64,000 nucleotides of DNA from Carnegiea gigantea (lineage: Eukaryota; Streptophyta; Magnoliopsida; Caryophyllales; Cactaceae), in NCBI GenBank assembly GCA_029747015.1, contig JAKOGI010000008.1:2127501-2191500 (forward strand), written 5' to 3'. Below the pieces are notes generated by a model. It was not told the origin of the DNA. It saw only the letters and a program-made list of their open reading frames with translations, and did no database searches. The translations under genes and the position numbers were made by a program. Positions within the stretch are counted from its first letter, which is position 1. The number at the start of each line of letters is the position of its first letter. This document shows, piece by piece, positions 22,871 to 34,146 of the stretch.

Positions 22871-22920
22871 GGCCCCTGCGCAAGGATGACACGCACAAAT
22901 CGAGAAATGGTCCAAATTTT
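22819..22920 (+). ncRNA. U6: U6 spliceosomal snRNA (U6-2)
   Basis: The most canonical U6 copy in the window: 102 nt, intact UUCG-capped 5' hairpin, ACAGAGA box, AGC triad, TGCGCAAGGATGACACGCA stem and GAGAAATGGTCCAAATTTT end. An eight-T run spans the 3' end and acts as terminator. Compared with the usual plant sequence, the hairpin has a compensatory U-A pair for C-G. Probably functional. Confidence 0.93.
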
Positions 22921-23504
22921 TTTTGTACTTTCAGGATAAAATTTTTTTTAGAGGAAATTGCAATACAGGTTTAGTTTGCTGTCAATTTAAAATGGTTCAT
23001 TTATTTAGCAAACTATACCGGAGGAATTTGTCTGCCTGAAGATAGCATTAGGACACCTAGTTCTTTGCTTGTGTGCTTAGTAGATAGCAATATTTGGAAA
23101 ATCCTTTGGAGTGTCCCAGTGTCGCTCAATATTCATTTATGTGTATTCTGATGGCGGCGCAAAGTAATCTTTCTAGTCTCTGTAGTCTGCACTAGCCACT
23201 ACCAAATCTTCTTTATCTTGTCAGAGGCTTATACTAGGAGATGACACTGTGGGGACTGATCCAGCGATTCAGATGAAAATTTCTGTGCGGCATCTTCTCT
23301 GTTTTTGTGTTTTAGTAGTCTTTTGTCTGTGTGCTGTGAAATCTGGGTCTTGGCTTCCTTTGGTCTATATATAGCTTTCACTGTTGGACTTGCAATTCTT
23401 TCTCCCGTCAGAATTTGCATTGTGACCCCTTGGCCCCTACATTTATAGCTATTCAAGCTTAGATTCCAGCCAGTTTAGTGAAAATCAGAATATCAAAGCT
23501 CGGA
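22921..23504. repeat. Unit B spacer between U6-2 and the U1 pseudogene
   Basis: Paralogous to 55,777-56,403. No gene recognised; the minus-strand frame 23,229-23,456 has a paralogue at 56,081-56,296 but no known motif. Confidence 0.5.
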
Positions 23505-23672
23505 AGGCTGCGCTAACGGAGGCCCTAACTGTGACAAATTATGATGTACGCTGTCCTACTTTAGGCATACGTTAGGGAGGCATACGGCGTACCTTCCAAA
23601 GTCCAATGGAGGCCACCTACCTATGCTTTATGAACTTTCTTGATTGCCCATTGACCCTGTCCAGGCAAACAT
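23505..23672 (-). pseudogene. U1: U1 snRNA pseudogene (unit B)
   Basis: Minus-strand U1-like sequence with the 5' end changed from ATACTTACC to ATGTTTGCC, so 5' splice site pairing would be poor. The Sm-site region (CATAATTTGTC) and AAGAAAGTTCATAAAGC remain recognisable, while the 3' stem-loop is damaged. The promoter side shows no clear USE. Probably inactive. Confidence 0.8.
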
Positions 23673-25261
23673 GTTCCTCTGTTCTTAACTGATTACCTTT
23701 ATTGTTTTCTGATGCAGCTTCTCTTTCCAATTACTTGACATGGTATGGGAACCAAATCTCGAATGAAAGCATATTTGAGTACAAAACTATAATTCTACCT
23801 ATTAGGCTCTGTATGGATTGCAAACCAAATTATGGAGCCATTGATGCATTTCAGTTGTTCCTCCTATCAAGGACAACAATGTCTTAACGTGATGGTAGGT
23901 TACCCAAACTAGGTTAAAATTGTTCAGTGTGGCCATAATTTTTGGAGTAGCCTGTTGTCTGAAATTCATGTCTCGTAGAATGAAGGGTCAAGTGTCCACA
24001 CACCCTCATCAAGGTCTTGTGATGGTCGCTTGAACATGCTGTCAAAAAAGCTTACTGTTATGTTCCACAGTCAGCATTGGTTGCAGGTGATACTTCTTTG
24101 CTTTCAAGTTTAAGGATGAGTTTGCTTCTTACGTAGTGCATCTTGTTTCCATTGGGCTTCAGCCAGGGGTAAGGCTTCATAGAACTTGATGCTGGAAAAC
24201 CCTGCCTATGGAAGTGCTAAATGTTGGAAAACCCTCCCCCCGCCCCCCCCCCCCCCAAAAAAAAAAAAAAAAAAAAAAAAAAAAACAGAAGATGATGTGT
24301 TGCCACAGAATGTATGAATGAAGATGGGCACAAATCGTCCTAGAAATTGAGAAGCCCAAAAAAGAATGTATGAATGAAGATGGGCACAAATCGTCCTAGA
24401 AGTTGAGAAGCCCAAAAAAAAGGTCATATAGCTTTGTTCTACGTCACTTGACAACTAGCTGCTCAGAAATTCCACTGGTTCACCCTTGGCGTTATTCTAA
24501 CAATGGCTATTTTCCTCCTGTATTATTGATCCGTCTTGTAGTAGATGACTCCATGAAACTCCTAAAGGTCAGTGAAGCATTTGATCCAAGAGCAAAATGT
24601 CAGCGTGCGGTATGAATGTTCAACATCTTTGTTGAGTGCAAATGAGGGATGGAGCACATGCAATCTATCTATTCTTTGTGGCTATAAAGACTTCTGCCTC
24701 ATTGGTCAAAAATTTGTGCAAAGATAAGATGTCTGTGTTAAAAAGGCGGCACTTTTTTCTTGCACAGATCATTGCTGTTCAAATGTGGCTTTACACTGTA
24801 GCATTATGAGTTTGAGGGACTGTGATTAATTTCAGATGTTGAGAAGTTCTAGAAGCTGTTTCATATGCTACTTGTCTCGTGGAAGTATGCAAGAAAACAT
24901 TGTGTGCTCTATGATTATTTATTGTCGAAGTATGTGTTGAGTTGGTGACTGTCAGAGCCCCAAGATTTTTTTCTTTCACAATACCTAGCAATGGAGCAGG
25001 TCGAAACGATTCTTTGATGACATGCACGGTATTCTGGGTGTTAGTCCCCACATTTGCATTTGGTCTGATTGGCAATGATCTTTGAGGCCACTGGAGGTTC
25101 ATCATGAGGTGGGGAGTGACAGCAAGCTTTACGCAGCCCCTTGATGCAACAAGTGATCTGGTCACCTTGATTCCAACTGTGATCTTAGGTGCAGAAGTCT
25201 TGGGCTCACAGGTTGGCTTTGTGTTTGTTAAGTCCTAATTATGTCTATTAGGGCGGTTTTA
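23673..25261. repeat. Unit B middle spacer
   Basis: Paralogous to unit C 34,147-35,540. It contains a C14-A29 junction at 24,243-24,285 and a 56-bp tandem duplication (24,308-24,363, 24,364-24,419). A protein-like minus-strand frame (about 25,200-24,930) is also open in unit C but broken there by a stop. Confidence 0.55.
24308..24419. repeat. 56-bp tandem duplication
   Basis: Two copies starting GAATGTATGAATGAAG at 24,308 and 24,364; unit C (about 34,759) has one copy. Confidence 0.9.
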
Positions 25262-25606
25262 GGCCCTGTTTGGCAAACAGCTGTTAGCTGTTAGCTGTTT
25301 GTATTATCTGTTAGCTGTTTGAATTAGCTGTTTGTTGAAAAACTGTTTGGTAAAATTAGCTGTTTCTGATAAAGTTGTGAGACAAAAGCTAATTCTTTAA
25401 AAAACTCTTCCAAAAAGCTAATTCTTTAAAAAACTCTTCCAAAAAGCTCATGGAATTAGCTTTTTCAAATTAGCTTTTTGAACCCAAAAAACTTTTTTAA
25501 AAAGCTCTTTCACCAAACACCCAAATTAGCTTTTTTACTTGATCAAAAAGCAAATTTTGGTCAAATAAGTTATTTTTGGCCAAAAAGCTCTTTGCCAAAC
25601 AGGGCC
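25262..25606. mobile_element. Tourist-like MITE (345 bp)
   Basis: Perfect 16-bp terminal inverted repeats GGCCCTGTTTGGCAAA / TTTGCCAAACAGGGCC and TTA on both sides (25,259-25,261; 25,607-25,609). The paralogous unit C site at about 35,530 has a single TTA. These are PIF/Harbinger-type Tourist features. There is an internal tandem repeat of about 29 bp near 25,385-25,443. It ends only 33 bp before the USE of U2-2. Confidence 0.9.
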
Positions 25607-25639
25607 TTAGTGTCTGAGCAATCATTGAGTATCATATTT

Positions 25640-25690
25640 GTCCCACATGCAAAAAAGAAAAGCAAGCCCGGAATGTAGAGGATATAAATA
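25640..25690 (+). promoter_or_regulatory. U2-2 promoter (USE + TATA)
   Basis: USE GTCCCACATGC at 25,640-25,650; TATAAATA at 25,683-25,690, 32 bp before the start; gap 32 bp. Confidence 0.9.
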
Positions 25691-25714
25691 GGAGTATGCA
25701 AGGTGGTTTAAAGC

Positions 25715-25910
25715 ATACCTTTCTCGGCCTTTTGGCTAAGATCAAGTGTAGTATCTGTTCTTATCAGTTTAATATCTGATACGTGGGTCATTGACCCACA
25801 ATGATATTAAATTAATTTTTTCAGGGGGAGGGTCCACCACAGTAGCTGGCTGCTGGGATCCTTGAGTGTCGCCTATGTCTTGCACTACAGCATAGGCCTG
25901 GCGCACCCCA
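25715..25910 (+). ncRNA. U2: U2 spliceosomal snRNA (U2-2)
   Basis: About 196 nt. The 5' 60 nt with branch-point element GTAGTATCTG are intact. Differences from U2-1: GATACGTGGG for GATATGTGGG, AATTTTTTCA at the Sm site (the usual G after the U-run is C), and AGCTGGCTGCTGGGATCC in stem-loop III. The promoter is the best of the U2 set together with U2-3. Function is likely but the Sm-site change needs caution. Confidence 0.87.
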
Positions 25911-26574
25911 CCAAATCATGTCAAACATTTATCTTGGTGGTACCAGTTTGAGTGTTGTGTATTCCACAAAATTGTGATGTTAGAAAATGTGTTCATTTCT
26001 GTTTTTTATATGTAAGGGTATGTAGTGCGGGCTTTGGGTGTTCTAGTTAATTTGTTTACTAAAATTTTTAATATTACTTGCTAATTTGTTTTGGCTTGAG
26101 GTGCGATGTCTTCAAATGGTTGCAGTAGCCAAAGGTATTTTTAGTTGCAGAATGGCAGGGTGTAAGTTAATGTTTGGAATAGAAACAACTGATGTTTACC
26201 CTAGTCATTTCTAATTTGTTCCCAATGCTTAGGATTCTGTCAGAATCTAATCATCTTGTAGCACTATTTGTAACAACTCAATGCAGCAGTGTGTCTCTTT
26301 CAGGTTCCAAGCCATGGTCTCAATTTTTTTGGGGGGTTGGGGGGGTTAGAGGGGGGATGCTACTTCTAGTCAGTCTTACATTGAGTTGCGAAGAGTTCCA
26401 TTCTTGCTCGGTTGCTGTTGTACTTCCAAATGAGCCTGTTCTGTTACTATCAAACTCCTTAATTTAACAAATTCATACTGTCAATCTCCGTTCTCCAGCA
26501 GGTTTATGCTTAAAGTTGGAGGGTACCTCTACAATATAAAGTGAATTTCCTGCATTTCTGGTTTTCTTTCAATC
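25911..26574. repeat. Unit B spacer after U2-2
   Basis: Paralogous to 35,950-36,705. A T7-G6 tract lies near 26,317. Relative to unit C, about 2.7 kb is missing at 26,570. No gene recognised. Confidence 0.5.
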
Positions 26575-26575
26575 T

Positions 26576-26620
26576 CCCTGCACAAGGATGATATGCACGG
26601 CGAATTGAGGAGAATGGTCC
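26576..26620 (+). pseudogene. U6: U6 3'-half relic (unit B)
   Basis: CCCTGCACAAGGATGATATG then CGAATTGAGGAGAATGGTCC resembles the U6 3' half with an indel and substitutions. The same relic occurs at 39,413. Confidence 0.65.
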
Positions 26621-26827
26621 GTGTATTCTGCTGCAACTTATGGTGATGGAATCTGTCTGTCTATCTGCCCGAAGATGGCATTCGGTCATCTAGTTCTTTG
26701 CTTGTGCATATTAGCTGGTCGCAATGTTCGGAAACTTTTATTATGTCCAAACTTCCGTAGACTATTCTTTATGTGCACTATGATGGAGCTGAATGTAACC
26801 TCTACAGTTTGCACTAGCTGCTATTGA

Positions 26828-26943
26828 AGAGAACTTGTATCGTCTTTCTTGTCGGAGGCTTGTACTAGGTGCAACAGTGGGAGAAAGAGAACTTGTCTTG
26901 TCTTTCTTGTCGGAGGCTTGTACTAGGTGCAACACTGGGAGAA
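26828..26943. repeat. 58-bp tandem duplication
   Basis: Copies start AGAGAACTTGT at 26,828 and 26,886; unit C (about 39,728) has one. Confidence 0.85.
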
Positions 26944-28839
26944 TCTCCTCCAGCTATCGAGATGAGGTGATAGCGCTGGCCACTCTGAGACTCTCCAGCC
27001 CTAGCGAAAATTTCTGTGGCTGCATTTATGTCTATGTTCTGCCATGCGTTCTGTAACTCCTACCTATATATGCCTTTATATCTCGTTTGTCTGTGTTAGA
27101 GCAGCTTCCATGGAAGGCCAACTATACGTGATCCTGACTATACATGATCCTGCCGCCTAATGGACTCTATCAATTATTACAGGATAGATGTTTAATTATC
27201 TGCTGCCTGTGTCTGGGATTGGATACCAAATTATAGTAGCCATTGAAGCATCGTAGTTGTTCCCGTCATCAAAGTCAACAGTCTTTATGAATTTTTAGGT
27301 TCAGTTAAAGTTTGTTAAAATTATCAGTTACAAGCATGCGTCTAGTTGTTGGACTAGCTGTTGTCTGAAATTTATGTTTTGTCTTGTAACATGGACGCTC
27401 ACTCGTTCATGGAGGCTGTAGCTTGAAGGTTGTAATCAATGAAGGTTATTGTTTCATTCCACTGGTTGACATTGATCAAAGGGTGATATTTCTTTGCTAG
27501 CAACTTTGGCGATGAAGCTACTTCTTACCTTGTGTACCTTGTTTCATTGTGGTTCAGGTTATAAAAGACTGAGCATTCTAATTTTGTCGAAGCCACAGGT
27601 AAAGCTGGCTTTTTAATGTTTGAAAACCCTGCCTCTGGAAGTGGTAGCTGTTCTTCCCTCCCCCCCCCCCCCCCCGGTATTATTAGTATCACTTCCTGTG
27701 TGTATGGCTTCAATAGATAAACTGGCTCTGTTCTGTTGATCTGTTATCATAGAGTATAATGAAAGATGGGCATAGATTGGGTGCTAAGCGATATGTCAAA
27801 GTTTTGGCTTGTTCTGATGCAGCACTTGATAGCCTTCGATCCAAGAGCAACAAGTTGGCTGCAGGTATGGACCTCCAACCTTCCACATCTTTGTTGAGTT
27901 CAAATGAGGGCTACAGCAGATTCCATGAGCCTAGTTGCTTTATCCCTTTCAAGACTTCCTCTGCAGTGTTGTGACAGTGTCGTCCCTACGTCATTACATC
28001 AATTGTTGGCTGACATTGTGATGCTTACGCATTAAATGGTAGCACTTGTTCCTTGTATAATCCCAGCTGTCGAATGCAGTTGTACCCTGTATTCTGTCTG
28101 TCTATGGGAGGTATGAGATTAAGGAACAGATATTACTTTCAGCTGTTGGAGTACTAACAAAGCCGTTTCCATATGTCAGTTGTGGTTATCTGCATGAAAA
28201 CTGTGTGCGCTCTTGATGACTATTTATTGTCATAGTAAAAACTTAACAACGGTGGGAGTGCTGAGATGTTTATTTTGACAGTGCTCAGTAGCAGCATGTT
28301 TTGACCTTATGACTTCATTTCAACTTGAAATAGGTTGAACACGCAGCCATTTCAGTGGCTTAAAGTGCGAGAGATCTGATGCTGTTAGGAAAGACAGTAG
28401 TTCTTTGATACTAACAAGGTGAACACTTTTACCTCAGTCTCTCCATGAGACTACTTTGGTTTGATAAATTTTTGCAGTTTCAACTTTCAAGCAAGAAACG
28501 GTATTCATTAGTTATTGATAATTGTAATTTCAATTTTTTTCCATGTGAGTTTCTTCAGTTGGCTTACAACAAGGCATTTCTTTGAATTTTGTGGTTAATA
28601 CTTCTGTCCTTTACGGTCTGAGCTTTGGTAATTCTAGTTTAACAATTGAAGCAGAGGTATCAAACTGAGGTGGATCTGTGGAGATGGGATGGCTTTTGAT
28701 CGCTCTAGAGCACTTGAGGTTTGTGGCTAATTGCTTGAATATCTAATGTCCCTGCATATTGATTTGTGCAATTATTGTTAAAATCTATTCCCACATCAAG
28801 GCTTTATGAAGCGACTGTCTAGGGTTGAGAAATACGATT
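26944..28839. repeat. Unit B second sub-unit spacer
   Basis: Paralogous to 39,800-41,944 of unit C. The U1 gene present in unit C at 40,045-40,206 is missing here: the flanks join at about 27,130-27,165. A C-run lies at 27,659-27,675. No gene recognised. Confidence 0.55.
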
Positions 28840-28940
28840 GTCTCTTCATAGACATCCAATAAAATTGGAACGATACAAAGAAGATTAGTCTAGCGCCTAT
28901 GCAAGGATCACACGTACAAACCGAGAAGATGATCCAATTT
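28840..28940 (+). pseudogene. U6: U6 snRNA pseudogene, second sub-family (unit B)
   Basis: About 101 nt. The 5' stem is broken (TCTCTTCATAGACAT), ACAGAGA has become ACAAAGA, the AGC triad region reads TTAGTCTAGCGCC, and the 3' part is CCGAGAAGATGATCC. A USE-like ATTCCCACATC lies at about 28,787 but no TATA is placed. Sister copies are at 41,945 and 58,171. Confidence 0.8.
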
Positions 28941-29013
28941 TTTTGGCAGGGATTGCATCAGAACACCTTCCCCCCATTCCCCGACCTGAGTTGCAAGGAA
29001 ATTTCACATGTAC

Positions 29014-29045
29014 CTATTGTCTATTGACCTTATCCAGGTTAAGTC
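29014..29045 (-). pseudogene. U1: U1 5'-end relic (unit B)
   Basis: TATTGACCTTATCCAGGTTA is the reverse complement of the first 20-odd nt of U1; the remaining body is deleted, while the promoter-side flank is kept. Confidence 0.6.
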
Positions 29046-32000
29046 TGGGAAGATGTTCCTATGTTGTTCACTGCTTTTCTTTTAGTCGACTAGTACCCTA
29101 TGAGTTGACATGGAGGTTGGAGATTCAAACTCAACCCAAAAAAAAAAAAAAAAAACTATATTTGAGTGCAAAACTATCCAATGCTACCTGCCAGACTCGA
29201 TACTGATTCTCACATTATACATTTTTAGTTTTCAGCTCTATGGGTTTTAAATCATGCCTAAACTATGGAGCCATCAAAGCATCTATTTGTGTAGGCCATC
29301 AAGGACAATACGAGCTCAACAAGATGTTTGGTTATCAAACTTGCTTACAGATGTCAGGTACTGACATTTGTCTACTTTTTAGGCTTTGCCATTGTTTGAA
29401 ATTTATGTATTCTAGAATGAAGAAGAGTTTGTATCCTCATCCAGGTACTGACTGTCTATGGTAACCTGAAGTCTTACAGTGACTGCAGCATGCTTGAGCT
29501 CCAGTCTGGATTTTGGAAGTGCCCTGTGGTCTATAAGAATATCCTGGAGACAACAGTCAAGTTGTAATCTAAAAAATGACATAATCCTTTTCAATGTCTC
29601 AGCTGTGCGTGGATTGGTGTTTGTTGGAGTACGTGGATTGGTGTTTGTTAGAGCATATTACCTAAGTTTCGCACTCTAGGATAAGTACATTGAATATGAA
29701 TATAAGCAGGATGAATGGGGATATCTTGCCATGATCTATACAGGGATGATGGAGAATCTGACTCAGCAGCTGAATCACTATTTTGCTCAGGTGAATTTCT
29801 TCTATTCTGTTTTAGTTTATGGAGCAGGATTATTTTTGTAAATAAGTTGTGGTCTTGAAAAATGCCAAAAAAGAGTTTATCTGTTTTATTGCAAGACTTG
29901 GGTGACCTGTGAAGGCTTGGCCTTGTGATTTAACTCTGAACTCCAACAATCTACGTGGTGGTTTTGCAGGCCAGTGTTTTACTTTTTTGGTAGCTAGAAA
30001 TCATACATGTGTGATGTTTCATGTTTTTATCACCATGCTAAAATGACGGGAGGCTGTTGGTTGCTCGTAAATTTTTTTTCTCCTGACCTATATGAGATAC
30101 ATCCCTATCTGACCGCTTGATCGACAAATATACATGGGTCTGATTATTTAGCTGATGTGAGGAATGTTTATGTAGCAATTCCTCTGCACTTCCAATGAGT
30201 ACGACGTTTAATGCTCTTTTTATTATCCTGTAAATGTTGGTATGTTACAATTTCAATGAGTTAGCTGAGAAGACCTTGTCTGGGCTAACACCTGCAAGTT
30301 CGATGCTGATGCCCAATTAATTGAAATGGAGATTCATATTGATTCGATGGACAAATCTCCTAAATCTGGAAGTGCTGGCTTCACAGAAGCAGTAAGAGTT
30401 GGTCAAGTGTGTTGCTAGCATATAAGCGTAAAAATGGCTATGGTGTTCTATTCTAGGATCAGTGGTTTTCAAACGGCTGTTAGAAGGTCATACTTTCGTG
30501 TACAACTCTTGAATGATATGAAACGGAAAAAATGGCATAACTACCTGTATTTCATGCAAAAAGATCAGTGAGTTTGCATTGAAGCCTAAAGGGGGGGCGA
30601 TATTTATCAAAGACAGTTATGAGGTTCTGGGTTATGATCCTTTTTTCTTTTTAGTTGGTTCGGAAAAAAATAAAAGGTTAAAAAGAACATTTCCTTGATG
30701 ATGCTACCCCCCCCCCCCAAAAAAAAATGTAAATCTCAAATCAACTAATTGTGCCAAAACCAAAAGGTTTAGTTTGTTAGTGTAACCTACTTTATTTTCA
30801 TATTTAGGTTTTTGTGAAATCATTTTATTATCTGGTTTGAAGGATAATATTTTTAAATTTATAGACTAATAACAACTTCTCCTAGTGTGGATTTTGTTTC
30901 CACTCATTTTGTAGAGATCTAGATGTAAATGATCTTACCTTTATAGTTTGTAGGTATCATTATTTGCAAATAGATTGATTCCAATAAATCCATAAAAAGA
31001 TTTGAGAAAACATTTGGAGTTTAAAAAAATCTTTCGATACAAAACATGAACTAAACAAATAACAAAAACAGTATATGCATAAAAAAAAGATAAGCATGGT
31101 ACCAGAAATAGCAATAAGTTAGATAATAACTAAGACCACTAAAAGAAAAAATTACTAGCATACACAAATGTTGAAAATGCATGATAAGTAATATCCAAGT
31201 CCGCGTCCAACAAATATGTATATGGTGACTATAAACTAGTTATACAACTATCTTCTATTAAAAACAAAAGGATACACCTATAGTTAATTAATCTTTCCAT
31301 TTTTCATCTTAAAATGAAAGTTGAATTAGAGTCTCCAGCTTTTGAATGGAAGAAAAATGATGGGTGGTATATAAATAAGTGTATAATAAGGTATTAATGA
31401 CATATTATATTTTTTGCCTTCTGTATTAAAATGCAAATTAAATTTAAGATGGTGTAAATTAAAAGGCAACACATATCCCATCAAACAAAAGATTTGTTCA
31501 TAAACAAAAAATTATCAAATGGGGCTCCACTTATTCTCTTCTAAAAAACTTAAAAGCTCAATCTGTCTAGACAATAGCTCCCTCTTCAGCTTGCTTTTAC
31601 TCTTTCAAAGGGCATAAGATGAAAGCCCAAGTATTGACAGCCATTTTCGAAATTAAGAAAAAGCTCACTATGTGAGGATGCCATCAATTGTTCCAACTAT
31701 TTGATGTATATGCGCCAACATTTACTTCATCTCTCTCTCCTTAAATTTAGGGTGCTGACTATTTTTGTTTTAAAATTGAGGTTAAATAACAACAAATGAG
31801 GGGATAGGTCTAACCATTTTCATTTATTTAAAATATATTAAATCTCAAGGTGGATAAAAATTAATATCAATAAAAATTATTTCTAAAAAGGTGGAGAGAG
31901 ATAAAGGTGAATATATCTTTTTTTTTAAAACAAAGTAAGCTTAAATATTTGTGCATAAGAAAATGTCTCTTTTTGAGGAATATTGGTCTTAGATTGTCAA

Positions 32001-32649
32001 ATTTTGTTTAAATTTTTTTGGCATGATGTACATGAACTACAAAGTTCAAATCTTATACAAAAGGAGATACAAACCAAGCGTGATATCTTATGTGCCTGAA
32101 ATTCAATTCTTAACTACTATATCAAGATTTAACGAAAAACCTATTAAACTTAATACTTCATAAACTATTAGTATTTTGCCATTGTCATATATACACAAGG
32201 GGAATAAAAGAGGCATATTAAAGAAACTATTAATTTGATACCCTTATACTTTGCATGAGAGAACTTTTTAACTTTTTAATTTTTTTATCAAAAACTTGAT
32301 TTTTAAATTTTCACTTTGATACCGAATATGTATTTTTCAAAATTTAACTTCCGTACAAAAATACGAGTACAATAGTTAAATTAAAGTAACATAAATTTGA
32401 TTTCAAACGAAAACTAAAATAGAATTTACATATTCATTGAGAAAACGCAAGTCATGACTAAAACAACTCTTGTGTAGAGTGTCTAAACGAAAATATTTCA
32501 AGAGTTTAAGGAAAAAAAAGAAAAGGTACATATCCGAAGCATTCAAAGACGCAACCTAATGACAAAGAGCACATTCTATTTATAGCATCCAAGATTTATA
32601 TCGCTGATCCAAAACCTTAAACCACTTCACATTGCAAACCTAACCACAT
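29046..32649. repeat. Unit B 3' tail
   Basis: Paralogous to 42,160-43,896 plus 51,681-53,409 in unit C and 58,557-61,430 in unit D. It contains a C12-A9 junction (30,707-30,727) and many AT-rich stretches. No gene, RNA or clear transposon was recognised. Confidence 0.5.
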
Positions 32650-32957
32650 TGGCCCGTCCAATCCCTTTGTGAGCCCGATCTGCTTCAGTGTCGGGGTCAG
32701 GAATCAGTTTCGCGGCTTGTTAACTCCCCCGCCCAACACCCCCCCGAATAAAAAAACTCATCTCCTCTCCGTTAAAAAAGAAAAAGAAAAAAAGACACTG
32801 TCAGGATCTTTCTTTGTCCTACAAAAATGGCGGTTTCAGACCCTCTTCTCCTTCTCTCAAATTTTTGAAGAATTCTACGAAAATATGACGATTTTGTCCC
32901 TTACTTCACACTTCCAACTCTACTATGTCATTTCTCGTTAGTTGTAGTTCTGACAGG
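32650..32957 (+). repeat. 5' module of unit C (short frame broken)
   Basis: Homologue of the 780 module. The ATGGCG start at 32,827 is kept, but a 2-nt loss before CAAATTTTTGAAG shifts the frame that is open in units A, B and D. The donor-like site reads GGGCAAATG. Confidence 0.6.
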
Positions 32958-34113
32958 GCAAATGAAGAGGAGATTCCGGGCAGAACTTGCTTCTGATCTT
33001 CCGGTATATCCTTTCAATTTTTTCCCCCTGTTTTTGAATTGTTTGCGTCTATGCTTTGCATTTTTCAGTTGTTCAGTTCATTTCATGGTTAGATTATCAT
33101 ATTTCTGTATCTGCACCATGGCTTGCGTGTTATGGGTTTGACTGCGTTATGGATTCGACCGTATTGTTGTTGTAAAAATTCCATTTTGCAAATTCTATGA
33201 TAATTGTTGGCTGATTGATTGTTCAAGCTTCTATTTATGGCTAAATGGCTGAAAGTTTAGTGAATCAAGGATTACTGCTTTTTGATTGATGCTGGACTAG
33301 GAATTTGCTGCTAATTGCTTCCCATTTTACGACTTCCCATTTTACTAATTGGGCTTTCGTGCTATGTTTGGCACTTCACATAAGCATGTGTTTATGGCTA
33401 TTTCTCCAATGAGTTATATTTCTATTTGAGCATGCGACCCCCGCTTCTGGCTAAAGTTTCTTTTAGGTTTTTAAAATGCTAATGGTCAAGAAGTCCTTAT
33501 GAACATCAATCATACTGGAAATAAGAAGCAAAGAGGAACCAGCCACTGATGATGCTAATCCTAAGAATGTGAACTAAGTCTTGATGAAGAACCTCCTTGT
33601 ATTCTCTAAGCAATTAGTTCAACTTTTTTGGCTTTGATACTCTAGTAGTTTGTGGTGGCAGTTCTTATCTGACATATAATCGTCTGAGTTCTGCTTGCGT
33701 GATTATTTGTGCTTTTTCTTCAACTTGCAACGGCATCCTACAATAGTGGCTGAATATGTGGTTGGATGGGGATATTCTGCAGATACATTGGAGTTCAGAC
33801 CTCTGGAATTTGAAGACACAAAATCCCAAGTTCAGAGAGACCACAGTCTTCTGATTCTAATAAGTTGAATATATCTGAGTCACAGTTGTCCTGTTTTGAG
33901 TTCCTTTTTTTGAGTTCAATGCACATTACTGCTTGTTGCAAATTATAGTTGCGTAGAACTCCTGCTAGATTAATTTGCTTATTATGGTGTGTCACTGGGT
34001 TTCTCACAGAAGAAGTTCTTCAAATTTCTTAGGAGGAGTCCTTTATAAAACTAATTGGTGCCCTTTTTTTTGGGGGGGGGGGTCAGGGGGAATGGCTTTT
34101 CATAGCCTCTATG
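32958..34113. repeat. Unit C upstream spacer
   Basis: Paralogous to 21,273-22,740. T8-G11 junction at 34,064-34,082. No gene recognised. Confidence 0.5.
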
Positions 34114-34146
34114 CTTGTTTATTTAGGGGCATAGCCCTCACTGAGT
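34114..34146. other. Deletion junction replacing U6 and U1 in unit C
   Basis: Left side matches unit B just before the U6-2 USE (CCTCTATGCTT); right side matches unit B just beyond the U1 5' end (ACCTTTATTGTTTTCTGATG). About 0.95 kb holding U6 and U1 is therefore missing, replaced by some 30 bp. Confidence 0.8.

Noticed and set aside
24177..24454. Minus-strand frames with long F and G runs
   Set aside because: Translations of a C14-A29 homopolymer junction and a tandem duplication.
25060..25140. Possible U4 snRNA (GGCAATGAT block)
   Set aside because: Only the short block matches; the U4 stem and Sm region are absent.
33430..33620. Possible box C/D snoRNA (TGATGATG near the GAGGAACC block)
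   Set aside because: A C-box-like motif is present, but no paired D box, terminal stem or guide arrangement could be found.
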